A stretch of 64,000 bases of DNA from Fonsecaea monophora. Its lineage: Eukaryota > Ascomycota > Eurotiomycetes > Chaetothyriales > Herpotrichiellaceae. Below the pieces are notes generated by a model. The model saw nothing but the letters and a program-made list of their open reading frames with translations, made no database searches and was not told the DNA's origin. This document shows, piece by piece, positions 46,923-58,954 of this stretch. Every line of letters begins with the position of its first letter. Position 1 is the first letter of the stretch. The position numbers were made by a program, and so were the translations under genes. The DNA is taken from NCBI RefSeq assembly GCF_001642475.1, contig NW_019173932.1, positions 682,001-746,000 of the forward strand, given 5' to 3'.

Positions 46923-47468
46923 CTTGACGCTCTCAACGACAAACTGATCGTAAAGGTTTGCAGGCTGGGTTGACGGATCGATCGAACTCGGTCGTTCCAA
47001 AAGTTCGTCCAAATTGTCGAATGTGTGTGGCAAGGCACCAGGAAGGTCAGCCGAGGCCTTGGCAGCTGGTCTGTGCAAGGCTGTGGTATCCCGTGCCAGC
47101 CTTGCCCCTCAAATCTTGGTGCAAGTAACAAATCCTTGCAACACTCTAATTGGAACTACAAAGTTTGGATTCATGACATTTCAATAACATGGGGATTTTG
47201 TTGACATTTATTACCGAGAGATCACTCCCAGTGGCGGTTGACTTGTCGCAGGAGCCGTATGTGCCTAAAGTAAGATACCATCCAGAGCTCATCAGCACTG
47301 ATCAGCAGTTGGAATATGACATATTGAGAGGTCTATAGGAGCTCAAATTTTCTGTCTAGGCCTAGCGACCGTCGTTCATCCAGATTCACGTGCATCTTAG
47401 TAACAAATCTTTTGGTATCATAATGCAGGGTCATTCACATTCTGGGCGTAATCATGCTTTTTCTCTCT
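46923..47468. other. Intergenic between RPL29 promoter and LOS1 3' end
   Basis: 546 bp with no gene seen. It holds the RPL29 promoter and, from about 47150, the AT-richer LOS1 3' flank. Confidence 0.5.
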
Positions 47469-50400
47469 TCACATCTGACCACCTTGTGCGATAAACTTTG
47501 CAAAAAAGACCTTGAATGCCTTTGGTTCCATGGTCGCCAATTTCTGCAAGTATTCGGCGATCATGTTATCGTTCATGCCCATCGTCCTCAACTCCTTTTC
47601 CTGTAACCAAGTCAGGTATTGCTGTCCTGTTTTGGTGTAGATGGTCTTCTGAAGCCCAGCAGCCTCGGACAGAGCTTGCCGTGCCTGTGCATCCTTGCTA
47701 TTAAACGAAGGGTTAGTTGGCAGAGCCCAACAGAGTGGCGAGAATCGTGTGATCATGAATTGATCAAACCCGGGAAGCGCAGGCTGTGGCCCGGGGACAC
47801 TGCCATTCGCTTGACCAGTCGCGGAAACCACATCAGGTCCGCCCCACACTGTGCACATTCTTGATAGCAGTAAGAACGCCATCTTCGCAGTAGGGAAGTC
47901 GTCCACATCTCTTGCGAGATGCTCGATGGAGCCAATCACCGAATCAAAGATCGGCTGGTTTCTGGCGCTGACCAAAATCGCGCCGAGGTCGTTCCCAAGG
48001 ATCACCATGAGGAAGTTGAGGTACTCTCTCTTCAATTCCGCCAGCTCGATTTCATCGTCCGTCCCTGCAGTGGCTGCAGATATGCCAGCAAAGACTCTTT
48101 GAAGAAGTCCTGAGAAGAGCCGATCGAGAAAGTCCTGTATGTCGTTTTTGAAGCCGAAAATAACTTGGTCTAGCAATCGGAGGAAGAGTGCCATCTCGTC
48201 TCGCGTCGACGAGTCAGTCAATAGGCCGTCAACCCACTGAGGTAGTTGCTGCATCATCTGGGTACCGACCATGCCGATCAAACGTGAAAACGCGAACCTT
48301 GCGGCGGTTCTGATCTGAAAGGACGAGTTGAGCGCTGTTAGAGACACAAGGGTTACCTCAGCGACCTGTGCAAATGCCTGCTTCGCCTGTGGGGATGGCT
48401 CAACTCCGCTTCCTTGCGTGGCGAGCCCAGGATTGAAATCGGAGAAGCCTCGAGCAATTGTACCCAGCGCCATGATACCGTGATGCACTTGTAGACCGGC
48501 AAGTTCATTGCCCGATCGAGCGGCTTCCAAGTTACGCTCGATGTCAACAAAGAGCGGCTGCATGACCGCGGATAGATATTGTACCTGCTTGTCTGAAGGG
48601 ACGGTATTCGCACCGCATATGCAACCCACAGCTTCGAAAAGATACAGCTGACTGGTAAAAGTAGAGTCGGTGGCCGAGTCACCGTCGGAGGACATATCAT
48701 CGCGGTCTTCTTCACTGGGTAACTCTGCCCGGATGGCCAGGAGGTCCTGCAGACGTTGCACGACTGCTTCAGCCGCATTTCCCACGAAGCCGCGCAGTTG
48801 ACGGATGAGACGTTGAATGAGATACCATGCTCGCGCCTTGACTTTCAAGCTCGGATGGTGGGCGAGTTCGAGGAAGTTTTGTAGAACTGGCTGAATGTAC
48901 TCTGAGTGCTTCTCAAAAAAGGAGCTGTATCTGACGCTGATTTCCATATATTGCAGCTGTATGGCAGGGTGTGCGAAGGAGCCTGTGTCTGGGAGCCTGT
49001 TAGCAGGATTAGGGAGATACTGGCACTCTCACTTACTCGACTGCACCATTTCCAGCATCATTCGCACTAGTTTTTCTGCCGCAGGCGAGTTTGGCTTGTT
49101 CTTCTGATACAAACCACCTCCCCTTACAGCCAGATCCCCAATGAGATACACTTCATGTAGTGCAAGATCCAGGTCGCGCCAATTGAGCCCTGATCCTTCT
49201 GACCGCAGCCGTTCAAAGGTATCGTGAACAAGGGCTGAAATTGCGTCGATATAGAGCTGCTCATCCGCTGCGGCGATGGCTGATTGCAAGCCCGCCAATC
49301 GTTTTCTCAACTCCTGAAACTCTGCTTCATCTGTCTGCTCGTCCTCCTGACCCCAGTCGGCAGTGTCATCATACCTCATCTTGAGGAAGATTCCCTTGAG
49401 GATGGGTAGGAGCATTTGTGCCCTTTGGGCTGAGGCGTTCTCCCCCTGGCTCGTGCGCCTCAAAAAAGTAAGAACGTCATTCATAGCATTGAGGACCGTT
49501 GAACAGACTTCGTCGAATATGTCGGAGAAGAATCTAAGCAAGTGTGGCAGAAAGGCGACCAGGAGCTGTTCAGCCTTGACCCATGTCGGCGAGCCCTGGG
49601 TCTCCGTCTCCAACACTTTGACAATATCCACTGTTGTGGTGTTGACCAGTTTTGCAACCGTTTCAGCAAGATCAACATCATAGTTGGAGGCTCTGCTATC
49701 CCTCAGCGGCGGACAAGTGACGAGTTGCGAGACGACTGTTTCAAGGTTGAGAAAGGTGATCATGTTGACTTTGTCCGCGGACGGCATCTTCTTTGCCACG
49801 GTCTCAGTGAAGACATCGATGGCGGCGTCTCGTGCTTGCTCCTCACTCTTGCGAGGATCGACTTTTTGGGCGCGTTCCAGCTGCTGGAATAGCAGTTCGA
49901 GCATCGACTGGTTCACCACAAAGGAGATGTCGACCCAGCTAACCCACTTCCCAATTGCCTTCAAGCACAACTCGGCCACAACGTCGTTGGACGTTCCCCA
50001 GTGGGACAAGATCTCCTCCCACGACCGAGCGATTTTTTGAACATCACGAGCTCGAATCAAATCTTTTAAAGTATTTGCCCTGTCCTGTTCGGCTCGAGAC
50101 CTGGAAAGTAATTGATCTCCGATCTCATCGTGAATGGCATTGAGGACTGTTAGATAGAAAATGAGACCTGGGTAATTGTCTTTTGGGCCGGAACCTGTTG
50201 AAGTAAGGGCCAATAAGTCATCGAAGCAAGTCTCCCACCCGGCGCCGTAAAAGGTTGAGAATAGGAATGTCACGGTCTGAGCAAACTTGTTGACGATGGT
50301 GCCAGGGTCTGGTGTGTCTGTCTGGCCTGGTTCCCCGTAGAACTTCCGCAGATATGTCATGAGCTGATCTTCAATGGTTTTCAGGCCTTGTTGGTCCACC

Positions 50401-50664
50401 AGGCCACCTTGAACTGCATTATTGACGATCTCGAGGCAGTAGACTCGAATGACCATGGGCTGTCGGGGGACTTGTAAGGAGATGGCCAGACATGGCTGCC
50501 ATGCTGAGGGTTCTTGTCTCAGCTGGTTGACATAGTCAAAGGCCTGTCGTTTGAGGGCTGGGTTCGCGGAGGGGTCGTAGGCGATTTGAATCGCCGAGAT
50601 TATCTCGAGGACCAGTTAGCGACAGCACTGAGATTAGTGAGAGACGACCAACCTGTTCGTCCAT
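47469..50664 (-). CDS. LOS1: tRNA exportin Los1 (exportin-T)
   Basis: Three minus-strand exons, 50664-50653 (12 nt, MDEQ), 50603-49037 and 48988-47469, give 1032 residues, the usual length of exportin-T. The micro-exon joins to IISAIQIAYDP, restoring the importin-beta N-terminal HEAT helix. The body is helical-repeat sequence throughout. The second splice gives MVQSNTGSFAHPAIQLQYMEIS, matching the exportin-T signature around the SxxxHPxxQLQYME segment. The acidic C-terminal half and final FFAKFIAQGG also fit. Los1 carries tRNAs out of the nucleus with Ran-GTP; it is nonessential in yeast. The three introns in this and the neighbouring gene are 48-102 nt. Confidence 0.94.
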
Positions 50665-52056
50665 CACGTAATACCAGTGTTCCTCGCCCACCGCGCTATG
50701 ACTTCAGGAACACTGGGCAAGGAAGATAGTCACCGCATTTGGGCGTGACGAAAGTGGAAGCACGTGCTTCCAGAGTTAGTCCATGAGAAAAGCCAGCGTT
50801 GTTGAGGAATTGACAGTGAAGAATGGGTGCAGGCATGAATCGAAATCAACAGATGGTGTAGTGGATGTCTCTGGAATTTCGGTTACTGCAAAGTAGAGAA
50901 TGCAGAGAATGTTCCAACGTCGGGCACCATTATTCGACTGGTGCCTCATTCCGCATCTTTCGAGGCGGAGAAATCTCCCTCCAAATGTTTCCGGCCTTGG
51001 CATCAAACCACCTGCACCACCTGCACCGCCTGCACCTGGGACCCTCGGCCACCAACCGCCAAATGACGCACCTTGACGTACCTCGACGCACATATTCAAA
51101 TCCTTCTATTTTCTTCCCCCTGACTAAGATCAATGAGACAATATTCCGTTCCCTAGACGATGAGGCTCCGACAGCCACTCTTTGTCAAGATCGAAGCACG
51201 TCTTGAGATTATCCTCTCGTTGACCCAAAACCCTTTACAATGGCTGCCAGAGACTCAGGCTGTCCTTGATACTACCAGATGAAGGCGGTCCATTGGTCTT
51301 GACACTTTGTCCGTACGGCTCCCAGATAAAACCCCCCACGAAGCCAGATCCTACAAGTCCAAACCCTTGGGACGTGGCCGAACGAGTAGGTCGAGGGAAG
51401 AGATGGAGATCTGTTGAGTTGTCAATTGGCCGAGAGATCACTCCTTTACAAGCAAAGACATTTCCCCGTACATCTACTATACTTGAGTAATGATACAATA
51501 TCGCATTGGCCACCAGGCTGGGGTCCCCCAATCCAACAGGAATGGGTGGACATTCAAAGATTGACATGGCTCAATTCTGTGAGCTGGGGCTGCTTTTAAT
51601 CAACCAGAGGCCAACCCAACTCATTGGTTCATGTTTCTTTATCGACCATTATTCCTCGGTTATCGACGGGCATGCCACTCTTACCCTACTAAGCCAAATT
51701 CACGCCCTTTCGCCTTCATGGACCCTTCTCGACTTGGGTGGATGAAATATTTGACAGGTCGCGTACATGATAGAAGGCTCTCAATCTAAAATACGCCCCA
51801 TGCTACCCCGTTGGCGCCATCTGGTGCCGAGGGATCAACCTTACATAAACTTCTGCTGATTGATTAATATTGCCCCTCCAACTCTGTTGCCGCCACCGCC
51901 CTGCGGGTTTTATACGAAAGAGAAAGAAAAATTGTACCTTAGCACCCTTAGCATTATTTATCTACATGCACAAGCTACATATATAGTCCCCCACAATCCT
52001 CTAGACTAAGATCCCGCGAACCACCATTTGCTCGACCAACATTTCATACAAGGACA
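50665..52056. other. Divergent intergenic region LOS1 / MFS transporter
   Basis: No gene seen. It contains an 18 bp CACGTG palindrome close to LOS1, and a TATATATA-like element near 51976-51984 about 75 bp before the MFS start. Open frames at 50865-51206 and 51235-51567 have no supporting features. Confidence 0.5.
50755..50772. promoter_or_regulatory. 18 bp perfect palindrome centred on CACGTG
   Basis: TGGAAGCACGTGCTTCCA reads identically on both strands, 91-108 bp upstream of the LOS1 ATG. The centre is the consensus for bHLH factors such as Cbf1 and the NUC-1/Pho4 class. The extended arms suggest a constrained dimer site. Confidence 0.6.
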
Positions 52057-53714
52057 ATGGACGAAACCCAACCATTGCTTCGAAATGCGGTTCACCCCGA
52101 GCACCGCCCGGACAAAACCGTTCAGCCAACAGACATCATCGATTTCGACCCCAACGGCGACCCGGAAAACCCCAGAGATTGGCCGAATCACTACAAATGG
52201 GGGATTGTGGCTTTGTTGGCCTTCATGGCATTTACAGTGTCAGTGCTTGTTCAACTACTTAAAGCCTGCCAGATGGGCTGACTTTGTTGGTAGGACTTTC
52301 ACCTGCATCTCGGTCGTGCCCGTTGCAAACCGGATTGTACACGATCTCAATGGCACAAGTAGCAAGTCCGCCAGCGTCCTGCTAGTCACGATATGGGAAC
52401 TTGGCGAGGCGTTCGGCCCCCTCGTGCTCGCACCGCTGTCGGAGTCGTTTGGGAGATACCCAGTCTTCAATGTCGCCAACGTGCTGTTCATCTCCGCCAC
52501 GGTGCTGGCGGCATTGTGCCAAAGCACGCCGCTCTTCATCGCTGCACGGGCCTTGACGGGCGTGGCGGTCGCTTCGAATGTGCTCAACCCAGCCATTGTC
52601 GGCGACATGTTCGTCTCGGAACAGCGCGGGTCGGCCATGAGCCTCGTCATGATGGCACCCCTGTTGGGAGGCGCCATCGGTCCTGCCATCGCGGGTGCCA
52701 TCGCCGAGACCTTGGGCTGGCGTCAGGTCCTCTGGGTGGGCGTGATCTTGGCCACCGCGTGTGAGGTGACTTTCCTCACCTGTTTCCGCGAAACGTACAA
52801 AGTGGCCATCCTCAATCGCCGAGTGGCCCGGTTGAGGAAGGAGACGGGTAATCTCGCGCTGCGCACAGCGGTCGACGTGGACGACGCCGAGGCGAACGTG
52901 AAGGGATCCACGAAGCTGTGGGACTCGATCCTGCGACCCTTTGTCGTCTTCTTCGACTCGGGCGTCCTGCAGGCTATGTCCGTCTTCGGATCGATGGTGT
53001 ATACCTACTTCTACGTCATGTCGACGACGCTGCCCGACATCCTGGAGGGGATCTACGGCCTCTCACCCGCCCTGACGGGGTCGACGTTCATCAGCTTCAG
53101 TACGTTCCCTAATTCCCCCTCTCCCTTTCTTCCCAAATCTAAACTTTGATGTTTTCTTGCTTTGGGGGAATTCTCCTGCTACCTTCTAGTTGCTAACAAT
53201 GCCTTTAGGTGTCGGTTCCTTGGTAAGCGTCGTCATTTGCAACCTTTTCCTCGACAGAATCTACATCCGGCTGCGCGATACCCACAAAGGCTCGCCGGTC
53301 GGGGGACAGCCCGAGTACCGGCTCCCGCTGGCCATCGTCGGCGGTTTTACGCTTCCCCTCATGGTCGCGCTGTACGGATGGACGGCCGACCTCCGCCTGC
53401 CGCTCCCGGTCTTGATCCTCGTCCTCGTCCTGCTTGGGGCCGCGCTGATGCTCGGCTTCATCCCGCTGATGGCCTACGTGGTCGACGCCTTCAAGCTATA
53501 CTCTGCCAGCGCCATGACCGCGCTCATCGTCACGCGGTGCCTGATGGGCACCTTTCTCCCCCTCGCCGTCGAGCCCCTGGTCAAGGCCGTGGGGTATGGC
53601 CGGGGCTTCACCGTCTTGTGCGCGCTGAGTCTCGCCACCGCGCCGATCCCCGTTCTCATCTTCCGCTACGGTGCGAAGTGGAGGGGGCGGTCGACGTATA
53701 CAGAAGACAACTAA
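52057..53714 (+). CDS. MFS transporter, DHA1 (polyamine/drug:H+ antiporter) type
   Basis: Exons 52057-52238, 52294-53099 and 53209-53714 encode 497 residues. The cytosolic N terminus has the DPENPRDWP motif typical of fungal DHA1 transporters. Twelve membrane segments are expected and visible as hydrophobic runs from residue 47. The loop 2-3 motif is LSESFGRYPVFN; segment 4/5 contains GAIGPAIAGAIAETLGWR (motif C region); the long central loop runs about residues 245-300. Splicing restores the helix FTVTFTCISVVPVAN and SFSVGSLVSVVICN. A proton-coupled antiporter for polyamines or toxic compounds is likely. It is slightly shorter than most Tpo-type members. Substrate cannot be told from sequence. 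Confidence 0.9.
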
Positions 53715-54148
53715 AAGAGGGGATGGACGGATGGCCGGGTCGATACATGAAGACTGTTTATGATCACTCCACCAACCCATGCAAAATCAATCTGAATGGC
53801 CAAGGGCGTTTTGGGAATCTATTCTTCGAGATTTTGGAGCTCCTTTCCCTTTACCTGGTCGAGCGGTTTGGCGAACAGGTAAAAGGTTCCATGTGTGATG
53901 TGTCTACAATTAGACGGGGTAACATTATAGACAGACGCGTCTTTCAGGAATAGATAAATACTTAAGACGGGTACAGAACATGAAACATACACCACATCGA
54001 AAAGAAGCCTTCAAAAAATAACCCCAGGCTATCTCTACTAAGCGCGGTGATGATGTGTTTCTTTTCGACTGCCTCCCCCACCTTCCCGGTTACTGCTGCT
54101 GCTGCTGCTGCTGCTGCTGATGTGCATGCATGGATAATACTCGACAGT
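53715..54148. other. Convergent intergenic region with (CTG)9
   Basis: 434 bp. A perfect (CTG)9 trinucleotide tract lies at 54093-54119, just downstream of the unknown gene's stop codon on the minus strand. No gene seen. Confidence 0.6.
54093..54119 (+). repeat. (CTG)9 microsatellite
   Basis: Nine uninterrupted CTG units (CAG on the minus strand), probably in the 3' UTR of the minus-strand gene ending at 54149. Length polymorphism between strains is likely. Confidence 0.95.
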
Positions 54149-54863
54149 TCAGGCACTTGAGGAGATCGGGCGTCTTCTGTCCGTTGTTGTGAGTGGGGCG
54201 CCTCGTGCGATCAGCTGAGAATACTTTGAAATCGTGGCCTGTAACAGCGTCTGCCTGACCTCTAGGTCTTCGAAGAGTGGTCTATCTATCCCATCTGATC
54301 CGAGCTGAGAGGTGACACATACAGTCCACCTCCTTCCCCAAGTGAGAACCCTCATCTCTGACATTGCGTATGGGAGTGAAAGTCTCCAGCTCATGTGTTT
54401 ATGCACCGGCAGATGAAAGGTCACAAAGGCAAAGGCATTCTGCAGTTTTCTCGCCTCATTGAATTTGTCGTCCTCCGACGTCATCTGACCTGTTCCAAGA
54501 CAACGGTGCCACCAAGGACTGTTCACATTGACACAGTTGAAACTGACGACTCTTTCTTCATGTAGCCTGTTTCTTTTGACCTGGGCATTCTGATCGCGGC
54601 TTAGTCGCTGACTGGGTCTACAACGTACCACCCCATCCGTCAGTCACAGTTCAGCCTCGTCACGTGACAATGATAAAAGGGGGGGGAGGAGCACATACTT
54701 GAGGAGGACAGGAGGTCGGGTGGCCACCGTGGTCCAACGACTGGGACAGTTTGATGTTGGGCTTCGATTCGAACGCGGTCTTCTCTTGCCAAAAGTTGTC
54801 GTTTTTGTCAAAGGCCGAACACACCCCGTCTGTCGCACCGAGGTAGCTGAAGTCCAGGTCCAT
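54149..54863 (-). CDS. Uncharacterised protein, two exons
   Basis: I do not recognise this protein. Exon 1 (54863-54699) starts MDLDFSYLGATDGVCSAFDK and ends at a GTATGT donor after HPTSCPPQ. Exon 2 most simply starts at 54589 after GATCAG and runs to 54149, giving about 201 residues in total. The nearer acceptor at 54612 is out of frame and stops quickly. The C-terminal half is well composed and includes FNCVNVNSPWWHRCLGTG, AFVTFHLPVHKHMSW and DLEVRQTLLQATISKYSQL. There is no signal peptide or membrane helix. The intron (109 nt) is the least certain part. Gene status rests on the paired ORFs, the good donor and amino-acid composition. Confidence 0.45.
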
Positions 54864-55273
54864 TTCGGCGGCCGTGACGGGGCGAGCAGATATGAAATGG
54901 ATGGCAAGAGAGTCGTGTGAGGCTCTAAAGAGCAGAGATAATCAAGCGTAATGGCAGGGGAGAGGATGAACACTGTTCTTGTACTGCTTCACTTTTGGTG
55001 GACCGGGTGTTTGGGAAAGTCGGGGCAGCAATCTGATCAATTTGAAAGTTGGGAGAAGGAAGCCAGAGAGAGAGAGATGAAGATGTGGCGGTTTTAATAG
55101 AGATGGTAGAGAGGAAAGCAGATGGCACGGCAAGGTGTGAAGCACCACAGGAAAAGATTGAATACGGAATTAGACTTCACAGTGAATAGCTGGCATAATC
55201 AAAGCTTCTGATTCTTTTTCATTCCGCTTCTATCCCTGTCAGCCTCTATTGTGTTTGTGAATCAATCAACATA
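54864..55273. other. Intergenic between unknown gene and FGH
   Basis: 410 bp, purine-rich on the plus strand (GAGAGAGAGA at about 55067-55077). No gene seen. Confidence 0.5.
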
Positions 55274-56237
55274 CTAAGCAAACAAGTACTTCGCGGCATG
55301 GTCAATGTGATCATCCGAGAAAGTGGCCATTGTGTAGTAACTGTGGTCATAGTCTGGCTGAAACCTGACTTTGACTCCGTTCTCTTGTCCAATTTCCTTT
55401 GCGGCTGCGATGAAGTTTTCGGGAAGAAGCTGGCCCTGCTTATAGAAATTGTCACCAGTTCCCTATGGCGGTCAGCAGTGGACAAACACACTCGAGCATA
55501 GCGACATACCACATCGATCAAAATGTCCAGAGGTCCCCCTTTCCACTGCTTCAGTAACTCTGTCGAATCATGTTGGGCTCCCAGTTTTTGCCAGTCGTCA
55601 CCAAAATACCCTTTGAACGCCTTCTCGCCCCAGGGACATTTCAAGGGATTGGCAATCGGGGCAAAGGCGCTGACACTCTTGTATTTGCCCGGGTTCTTCA
55701 GGTATAGAGATAGAGCACCATGGCCTCCCATACTGTGTCCACTGATACTAACTTTGCTGGAGTCGATCTGGTCTTTGAACGCCTCGAAAACGGTTTTGGG
55801 GAGTTCGTTGGTGATGTACGAGTACATCTTGTAGTTCTTGGACCATGGGTCTGCACTGGCATCGACGTAGAAGCCTGCCCCAGTGCCGAAATCGTAGGCG
55901 TCGTCCTCGCCTTGGATACCAATCCCCCCTGCATCCCGTCAGTCCATGCGTTGATCGGCAAAGTCCCAGTGTGTGACCTACTTGGGCTGGTGTCAGGATA
56001 CAACACAGCGATACCCTTCTTGCTGGCGCCGTGTTGGAAGAAACCCTTTTCAGAGCAGTTGTCGCCGGTACATGTGAGCCCAGAGAGCCATATGAGCAGA
56101 GGAACTTTGTTGTTTGCGGCTTGAGGAGGAAGGTAAAGGTTGAACTTCATTTCGCAGCCAGTGGTGGAGGCATTGTGAGCGAGCTTGAGGAGCTTCCCAC
56201 CGAAGCTGGCAATTGTGGCTTGAGTGGTGACCGACAT
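55274..56237 (-). CDS. S-formylglutathione hydrolase (esterase D family)
   Basis: Three minus-strand exons, 56237-55982, 55928-55510 and 55462-55274, give 287 residues, the standard FGH length. The N-terminal beta region includes FNLYLPPQAAN and WLSGLTCTGDNCSEKG. The first splice gives DTSPRGIGIQGEDDAYDFG, a strong FGH signature. The catalytic serine is Ser151 in SGHSMGGHGAL, the acid is Asp229 (rebuilt at VGTGDNFY across the second intron), and the base is His265 in DYDHSYY. FGH hydrolyses S-formylglutathione to glutathione and formate in formaldehyde detoxification. It is a cytosolic enzyme with no signal peptide. An upstream in-frame ATG at 56291 is unlikely. Confidence 0.95.
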
Positions 56238-56968
56238 GATGCTACAACGCGGTGATACCAGAACTTTTACTTTTGGGAAGAGTGAGAACACGACAATGGA
56301 CGTAGAGAAATGTTTTTGTAGAGCATGTTTTCCCTACGAGAAAATGACGTGGGGGGGCCACCGCAAGGAGGGGAAGAGAGAGGCATTGGAGAATAGGCAA
56401 AAAAGTGCCCCGCAGGTGGCAGATGCGGAACAGAAGAGCGAGGAGCCGATCTGTCAGGGGATAAACAGCGAGCAGTAAGAGGTACAAGGTACTCGTAGGT
56501 CAAAAGGGGGACAACCCGGGAGTCTGCAATCTCACCCGGAAGAGGCACCGTCGAGGAACAGGGAGGAATCAGGTGGATTGCGGAAGAGGTGTGGAAGAGG
56601 GGCCGATGTGAACGTGTCCCAATCAGTCAAGTCAGTCTATCGGCAGTGGGAGGAAGAGTGAATGGATCGGGATACATTTTCCCCTCGACGACAATTACCT
56701 TTTCGAGTTCTCAGTCCCGGCCATTTACATCTTTGTACTGGGGAGACAAGTGACTGGTGACACGGCGAGCACATCTCGGTAATACTTCGGAACTACGCAC
56801 GAGACATACCAGAAGATACCACTGTCATCAGGCACTTGTATTATTCAGAAGCTACAAGCACCTTACCCACCATCAACTTGATTCCTTGTGCCTTGAGCTT
56901 GACGGCCAAGGAGGTCCATCGCCTCCCACTGCAGTCCCTCCTCGAGTGAACCTTCTCAGCAACCAGCC
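56238..56968. promoter_or_regulatory. Bidirectional promoter region, FGH/YTH1
   Basis: 731 bp between divergent start codons. No strong TATA box on either side. No gene seen. Confidence 0.5.
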
Positions 56969-57733
56969 ATGGCGTCCGTGGCCTCATCGACACCAACCGT
57001 GCAAGACGCGACCCTGCCCAAGAATCCTCCTTCGGCGCAACCGACGTACAATTTCAGCTTTACACCCTTTCTCCGCAGTAACGGTCTCGCCGCTCTCGCA
57101 TCTACCGTGCCCGTCTGTCCTGACTTCGCCAGTACAGGCCACTGTCCCCGCGGACGTCGCTGTCCCGACCGTCATCCCACCCCCACACAGGCGCAGGCAC
57201 CTCACTCCCAGCAGCATCACTACGGTCGCCACGCCAATGATAACTATGTCTGTAAACACTGGCTCAAGGGTCTTTGCAAGAAGGGCGACGCTTGCGACTA
57301 CCTCCACGAGTATAATTTGCGAAAAATGAGCGAATGCCAGTTTTACAATCAAAACGGGTATTGTCAGAACGGCGACGAGTGTCTCTACGTACACGTCAAG
57401 GAGGGTTCCAAGCTGCCCATGTGTGAAGACTACAACAAGGGTTTCTGCGAGAAGGGCCCTAGATGTCCAAACCGACACGTGAGGAGAAAGCTGTGCGAAT
57501 TCTATCTGGCGGGATTCTGTCCGGACGGGAAAGAGTGCAAATTTGGGGTCCATCTGAAAAGCGGTCCTGCGGCGGCGGCTGCCGCTGCAGCAGAGAAGGA
57601 CGCAGATGCACAAAGAAGAGAAAGAGCCGCGGAAATGGACAAGAGAGAAGAAGATTCTCGCAAAGACTACGGCTGGAAGGGCGGCAGAGGTGGAAAGGCA
57701 GGAAGATGGAGAAGCAAACGAGACAGAAGGTGA
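56969..57733 (+). CDS. YTH1: CPSF30/Yth1, mRNA 3'-end processing CCCH zinc-finger protein
   Basis: Single exon, 254 residues. Five CCCH fingers are in tandem between about residues 49 and 195: CPDFASTGHCPRGRRCPDRH, CKHWLKGLCKKGDACDYLH, CQFYNQNGYCQNGDECLYVH, CEDYNKGFCEKGPRCPNRH and CEFYLAGFCPDGKECKFGVH (the last has C-x4-H). The N-terminal YNFSFTPFLR segment is conserved in the family. An Ala run and a highly charged Arg/Lys/Glu tail follow. There is no zinc knuckle, as in yeast Yth1 and unlike animal CPSF30. Yth1 recognises the polyadenylation signal within the cleavage and polyadenylation factor in the nucleus. The gene has no intron. Confidence 0.94.
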   Translation: MASVASSTPTVQDATLPKNPPSAQPTYNFSFTPFLRSNGLAALASTVPVCPDFASTGHCPRGRRCPDRHPTPTQAQAPHSQQHHYGRHANDNYVCKHWLKGLCKKGDACDYLHEYNLRKMSECQFYNQNGYCQNGDECLYVHVKEGSKLPMCEDYNKGFCEKGPRCPNRHVRRKLCEFYLAGFCPDGKECKFGVHLKSGPAAAAAAAAEKDADAQRRERAAEMDKREEDSRKDYGWKGGRGGKAGRWRSKRDRR

Positions 57734-58954
57734 ATGGGGGGACCAGCTGCTGCTGTGGTCAACCCATCGAGCGTCAGTGATCACTATACGATGTCGTGGC
57801 TGTTTGCCGACGAATGCCTCCACTGTTCGACAGTGGCATCAATGCTGTCGGCATCAATCAGCTGGTCCAGCATGCGGGTTAGGCCACTCCTCCACCATCT
57901 TCCATCGGGTAACACAGATGCACCAAGGCCCTCGACTGGATCAATAAACCAGTGGACATGGCCAACGAGACTAAGCGGTTGAATGAGCTCTTCAGTTAGA
58001 GTCATCGACGCGTTAAGAAGGCCGGTCATTGCCAACAAACCTCAAGCAGCACTTGAACACTATTCAATCCGATGACCCGTCCGCTACCATCTTGTGCATA
58101 GCACGTTTTGTCTTCCCTTGGCTCAGGGACCAGAGACCAGCGACTGGGGCACGCAAATGGACACGACTTGAGCGAGCAACCAGGAATTCCTCCCAGGATC
58201 AAAACAAAATCGAAATCACTTCTGTTCTCTTGACAATCTGATCTCATAGGGAGGAGAAGGGGGAGCTCTCCAGCTTCGAGTCCGAGGTACTGGATTGGTT
58301 CTCGGCAGTCAAAATACACAGATAGAGACACGATCACAGACACGGACACAACACAGAGTTAGAGACAAAGACAGAGAATATGAGGGTGAGGGCGGAGCCC
58401 CATCAGCTAATGTCTTTGTCTCTGTCTGTCTTTCAGAGCAGAGCTTTGCTTGCTCCCCGTTCCTGGTCATCCGAGAACATCAAACCAAGGCAAGGAAGAA
58501 AAAAAAAGAGTCCAAAAGTCGGGTCGTGAAGAAGTGGTCAACCAAGTTGTCTCTGTCCCTTTTTGCCACGGACAGACAATGCAGTCGGGCTATATAGTCA
58601 TGATCATGGTCATAGTCATAGTCATAGACAACACTAACAACCACGACAAGTAACACCACATAGGTACCCAGCGTGCATGGACTCAGATGGGCAGGCAGGT
58701 AGGTACATAGGTAGCTGTGTATGTAATGAATGTATGTATGTATGTATGTGAGGCAAGTATGCAGGTATGCAGGTATCCAATCCGCTCAAAAAGGCAACGC
58801 CGCCCGCTCAATAACGTCTGTCTAAAGTTCCCAAAGGCCCCAAACATTAAACAAGCAAAAAAAGGAGCTGGCCGTGGTTTTTTCCCTTCCACTGTCTGTC
58901 TCATGTCCCAATGTTAATGGCCTCTTTCCCAATCGATTCTTTTTGTGCGGTTGT
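57734..58954. other. Convergent intergenic region YTH1 / DHA2 pump
   Basis: No gene supported. ACA/GACA-rich sequence lies at 58315-58380, TGTA/GCAGGTA repeats at 58680-58780 (with (TGTA)n at 58730-58749), and an A-rich run near 58498-58510. Confidence 0.5.
58680..58785 (+). repeat. GGTA/TGTA/GCAG tetranucleotide tract
   Basis: Imperfect tandem GGCA, GGTA and TGTA units, then ATGCAGGT repeats. Same motif family as the 40-45 kb block. Confidence 0.8.
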
